Positions 30,689 to 33,138 of a stretch of DNA of 33,138 nucleotides are shown here, piece after piece. The stretch's first letter is position 1, and each line of letters opens with the position of its first letter. The stretch is from the NCBI GenBank assembly GCA_964642795.1, contig CAZXRQ010000015.1, positions 1 to 33,138 of the forward strand, read 5' to 3'. The translations under genes and the position numbers were made by a program. The notes under the pieces are model-generated. The model had not been told where the DNA came from, searched no databases, and was given only the letters and a program-made list of their open reading frames with translations. This stretch comes from JAVVVD01 sp964642795 (GTDB lineage: Bacteria; Bacillota; Clostridia; Christensenellales; CAG-138).

Positions 30689-31624
30689 CTATATTATCAG
30701 CGCAAGCAGCGGCACGGCCACCGTACACGCTATGCAGGACAGGCACATGCCCCGCGCTGCGTAGCCGTCGTCCGCGCCTACCGCGGCGCTCAGCATGACG
30801 GACTGCGTCATAGTGGGCATGGCCGCCTCCAGCGTAAGCACGCCGCGGGCAAGGCCGGATACGTTGAACAGCTTGAGCATAAGCAGCATTATCATAGGCG
30901 ATGCGACAAACCTGAAAAGCATCACCACGCCCATATCCCAGCCAATACGTATGCTGCTTTTGCGCGATTCATACAGCAGAAAGCCTATGTAAATAAGTGC
31001 AAGCGGCGTTACGATACCGCTCATGTAGCCGGCAAGATTCAGCACAAATTCGGGCAGCTTTATGTTGAAATATACCAGCGCAAAGCAGACCGCCAGCGTT
31101 ATCAGCGGTGCCGTGAGCAGACCCTTGAGACAGCGTGAAAGCGAAAACTTCATGCCGCTTTCGCCGCTTCGCCTCAGCAGCGCCTCGCCAACCGTCCAGA
31201 ACATAAAGGTGTTTACCATGTAGTACAGCATCAGATACGGCACGCACTGGTCGCCGAATATCTGAGTGCACAGCGGATAGCCGATAAAGATGGAATTGCT
31301 CAGCCCGCACATCACGACGAAGCCGCCGAACCGTGCGCGCTGTATCTTAAGCAGTCTGGCCAGCATCGCGCCGAGCGCAAGTGAGACCGAAATGCTTAAA
31401 AATGAGATCAGCAACAGCTTGCCTGCATCGTGAAACATATCGCGCGATACATCGGCAAGCATGTTTTTTACCGTGAGCATGGGTACGCCAAAGCAGAGCA
31501 GCAGCTTAACTATGAATTGCTTATGCTCCGCCTTCATCCAGCCCAGCCAGCCTAACGAATAACCGACCGCGGCCATTACCAGCAGCATGGCCACGGCGGA
31601 AAGTGCGTTTAAAAATGTACTCAA
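30689..31624 (-). CDS. AEC-family permease
   Basis: 311 residues with about ten transmembrane helices, the auxin efflux carrier family (Mem_trans). Bacterial members carry malate, malonate or other small organic acids; the substrate here cannot be told. Conserved helix breaks such as CGLSNSIFIGYPL in helix 4 and AMPTMTQSVMLS near the end support the family. The start is a TTG at 31624 with only a weak TAGGAT nearby, so the exact N-terminus is uncertain. It lies 33 nt after the DUF1015 gene and 15 nt before the repressor, in one operon. Confidence 0.85.
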   Translation of the reverse strand: MSTFLNALSAVAMLLVMAAVGYSLGWLGWMKAEHKQFIVKLLLCFGVPMLTVKNMLADVSRDMFHDAGKLLLISFLSISVSLALGAMLARLLKIQRARFGGFVVMCGLSNSIFIGYPLCTQIFGDQCVPYLMLYYMVNTFMFWTVGEALLRRSGESGMKFSLSRCLKGLLTAPLITLAVCFALVYFNIKLPEFVLNLAGYMSGIVTPLALIYIGFLLYESRKSSIRIGWDMGVVMLFRFVASPMIMLLMLKLFNVSGLARGVLTLEAAMPTMTQSVMLSAAVGADDGYAARGMCLSCIACTVAVPLLALII

Positions 31625-31657
31625 TATCCTAAACCCGCGTTACGGCCGTAAAGCCGG

Positions 31658-33001
31658 TTATTTGATCTTTCTGCACTCGAGGTAGTAGCGCTTTTCGTGC
31701 GCCTCACCCATGGAAAAGGTCTTCCGGGGCAGCGCGCCGTCGTACACCACGGTGGGAAACAGATCGGCCTTATCCATAGGCGGCAGCAGGAAGCCTATGT
31801 TTCCGTTCTGCGCACCCAGCTCCAGCACTACGTCCTCGCCATGGATATAGTCCACGGTGCCGCCCAGCTCCGCGAGCGTGGCGTCTATTGCGTTTTGCAG
31901 CGTGCCCACCGGCAGCTGCGCCGCGGGATTGGTCACCTTGAAGAAGCCAAAGCCCGAACCGGTCACGAAGGGCAGCATATGCACATTCGCATTGGCGCAC
32001 GCGCGCTGCATCTCGGCCTCGCACTCCGCACGCGAGGGGGAAGCGAGTATGCGCACCTCGCAGCAGCCGTTTGCGTCGTTTAGCTGCGCGTTAATGCGGT
32101 TGAGCGCATCCGCAACATTCACGCCGAACATCACGCGGTGTATTGGCTCGAAGGCTATGCCGTCGTCGTGTACGTTTTCCAGCTCCACCAGGCAGTAGCG
32201 GGCGGGATGCCCGGCCTGCTCAGAGCGCGAAAGCGTCTTTTTAACGGCCTCCCAGTTCGCCTTGGCAGTGGCGAAGGAGTGGTTGCCGTCGCCCATCGCA
32301 AACAGCATCGCAGGCTGATCCGCGCCGTATTTAGCATGGAACGCATCCGGATCGGCCAGCGCCGCCAAAGCGTTCATGGCAGCCTGCACGGCCTGCGCGT
32401 CGCTTATCAGCCGGCCCTCTATATGCCCGCCAAGCTGCATAAGCTCAAAGTCGTAAAGCGTTTTTCCCTCCGCGGCGGCCAGCGGCTCTATCACGGTGCG
32501 CTTGGGATCATCTATAAGCACCAGTATATGGGGCAGCTCCAGCGGCGCGTCCCGGCGTATGCGAAGCCTGGGGGGTATACGCTCCACTATGGTGCCCTCG
32601 GTAGCGCGTATAAGGGTCTTTGCTCCCTTGGTATATTCGTAGCATTCAAGATCCAGCGCCAGCATAAGTCCGGTGCGGGTCTTGCCGTCCACCGTACGGC
32701 GCACCACCACGAGCCCGTCCTCTACGGGACGCAGGGTGCCGTCTAGGACATATTGGTTCATATGCGCGTTTATGTCCGCTATGCGCTGCGCCTCGTCGGG
32801 CTTGTCAAGATACATCTCGGGCAGCATCAGCCTGAGCGTGCTGGGCGCGTCGCCCACGGTGCGCTCGGTCTCGGCCCAATAGTCCGGCTGGCTGGTGTAC
32901 TGATCGCACGCGACCACCGCCCATTTTGTCATATCCACGCCGGGATCGGGCAACAACAGCTCGGGCATCTTTGCGCCGATACGGCTTGAAACATCCTTCA
33001 T
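31658..33001 (-). CDS. DUF1015-family protein
   Basis: 447 residues, soluble. Family features visible: the N-terminal WAVVACDQYTSQPDYW segment, SMGEAHEKRYYLE at the C-terminus, and the central FAMGDGNHSFATAKANWE. The DGNHS segment resembles the DGxHR core of the ParB/Srx fold, which includes free-serine kinases, so a nucleotide-dependent kinase role in serine metabolism is possible but unproven. Members in Clostridia are often found next to serine-biosynthesis genes. ATG 33001 follows GGAGG with about 10-nt spacing. First gene of the operon DUF1015, permease, repressor, HD protein. Confidence 0.88.
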   Translation of the reverse strand: MKDVSSRIGAKMPELLLPDPGVDMTKWAVVACDQYTSQPDYWAETERTVGDAPSTLRLMLPEMYLDKPDEAQRIADINAHMNQYVLDGTLRPVEDGLVVVRRTVDGKTRTGLMLALDLECYEYTKGAKTLIRATEGTIVERIPPRLRIRRDAPLELPHILVLIDDPKRTVIEPLAAAEGKTLYDFELMQLGGHIEGRLISDAQAVQAAMNALAALADPDAFHAKYGADQPAMLFAMGDGNHSFATAKANWEAVKKTLSRSEQAGHPARYCLVELENVHDDGIAFEPIHRVMFGVNVADALNRINAQLNDANGCCEVRILASPSRAECEAEMQRACANANVHMLPFVTGSGFGFFKVTNPAAQLPVGTLQNAIDATLAELGGTVDYIHGEDVVLELGAQNGNIGFLLPPMDKADLFPTVVYDGALPRKTFSMGEAHEKRYYLECRKIK

Positions 33002-33023
33002 AGAAACAGAACCTCCAAAATTA

Positions 33024-33079
33024 AGACTGTTAAGTCTGCATACTGCTTTAAATATACACTATACTCGCGTTAAAATCAA
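33024..33079 (-). promoter_or_regulatory. Candidate promoter and inverted repeat before the DUF1015 operon
   Basis: On the minus strand TTGATT (33074-33079), a 17-base spacer and TATATT (33051-33056) would start transcription near 33044. An inverted repeat AGACT-gtta-AGTCT (33024-33037) lies between the start site and the ribosome site and could be an operator or a short hairpin. The remaining bases to 33138 show no supported gene. Confidence 0.5.
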
Positions 33080-33138
33080 ATGCCAATGAAATACAATCTC
33101 GCTTTGTGGTCGGCTCTACCCCTGCGGCAGGCCGCCTA

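Noticed and set aside
1..33138. Search for tRNA, rRNA, insertion sequences, phage genes and an NRPS exporter
   Set aside because: None was recognisable; the intergenic stretches are short and explained by promoters, terminators or the kinase remnant.

Overview
The window looks like a chromosomal piece of a GC-rich Gram-positive anaerobe of the Clostridia (Bacillota), probably from a gut metagenome assembly. Reasons: a surface protein with a sortase-type C-terminus, strong AGGAGG-type ribosome binding sites, sigma-A promoters, a DtxR-type repressor, an AEC permease, a DUF1015 protein and an NRPS with a terminal reductase of the kind known from gut Clostridia. An exact 100-N scaffold gap lies in a repeat. 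No rRNA, tRNA, CRISPR array, insertion sequence or phage gene was seen.

Layout. (1) 1-4670: a phosphohexomutase gene broken by one in-frame stop (98-1822, minus), a surface von Willebrand A protein with a PT-repeat stalk that spans the gap (2075-3809, plus), and a small PAP2-like membrane protein (4016-4591, plus). (2) 4682-13214: a cyclic-di-GMP and phosphorelay island. It holds a 1952-residue protein (degenerate GGDEF, intact EAL, about nine PAS-like modules, intact GGDEF, one more PAS-like module), a stand-alone receiver that appears split from it by one base, an HPt protein, a decayed receiver that is the tail of a lost hybrid kinase, and a membrane diguanylate cyclase. (3) 13324-26177, all minus: a 12.9-kb operon running NRPS, sensor kinase, HD-GYP response regulator, acyl-AMP ligase, acyl carrier protein, phosphopantetheinyl transferase. 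(4) 26351-29693, plus: glycerate kinase, a membrane-anchored hypothetical protein, DusB and GreA. (5) 29722-33001, minus: DUF1015 protein, AEC permease, DtxR-type repressor and HD-domain protein, packed as one operon.

How the genes fit together. The most interesting unit is the NRPS operon. The ligase, carrier protein and transferase could activate and load a fatty-acid starter. The NRPS (C-A-T-C-A-T-R) begins with a condensation domain that could N-acylate the first amino acid and ends with a reductase that would release an aldehyde. The predicted product is an N-acyl dipeptide aldehyde, or a cyclised relative, comparable to the ruminopeptin and pyrazinone family. A membrane histidine kinase and a c-di-GMP phosphodiesterase response regulator sit between the NRPS and the starter genes, and the regulator overlaps the ligase gene by 8 nt. 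This suggests that peptide production and c-di-GMP breakdown are co-expressed; that functional link is inference.

Three reading-frame lesions (an in-frame stop at 1190-1192 and apparent one-base losses near 10549 and 11484) may be real decay or assembly errors.
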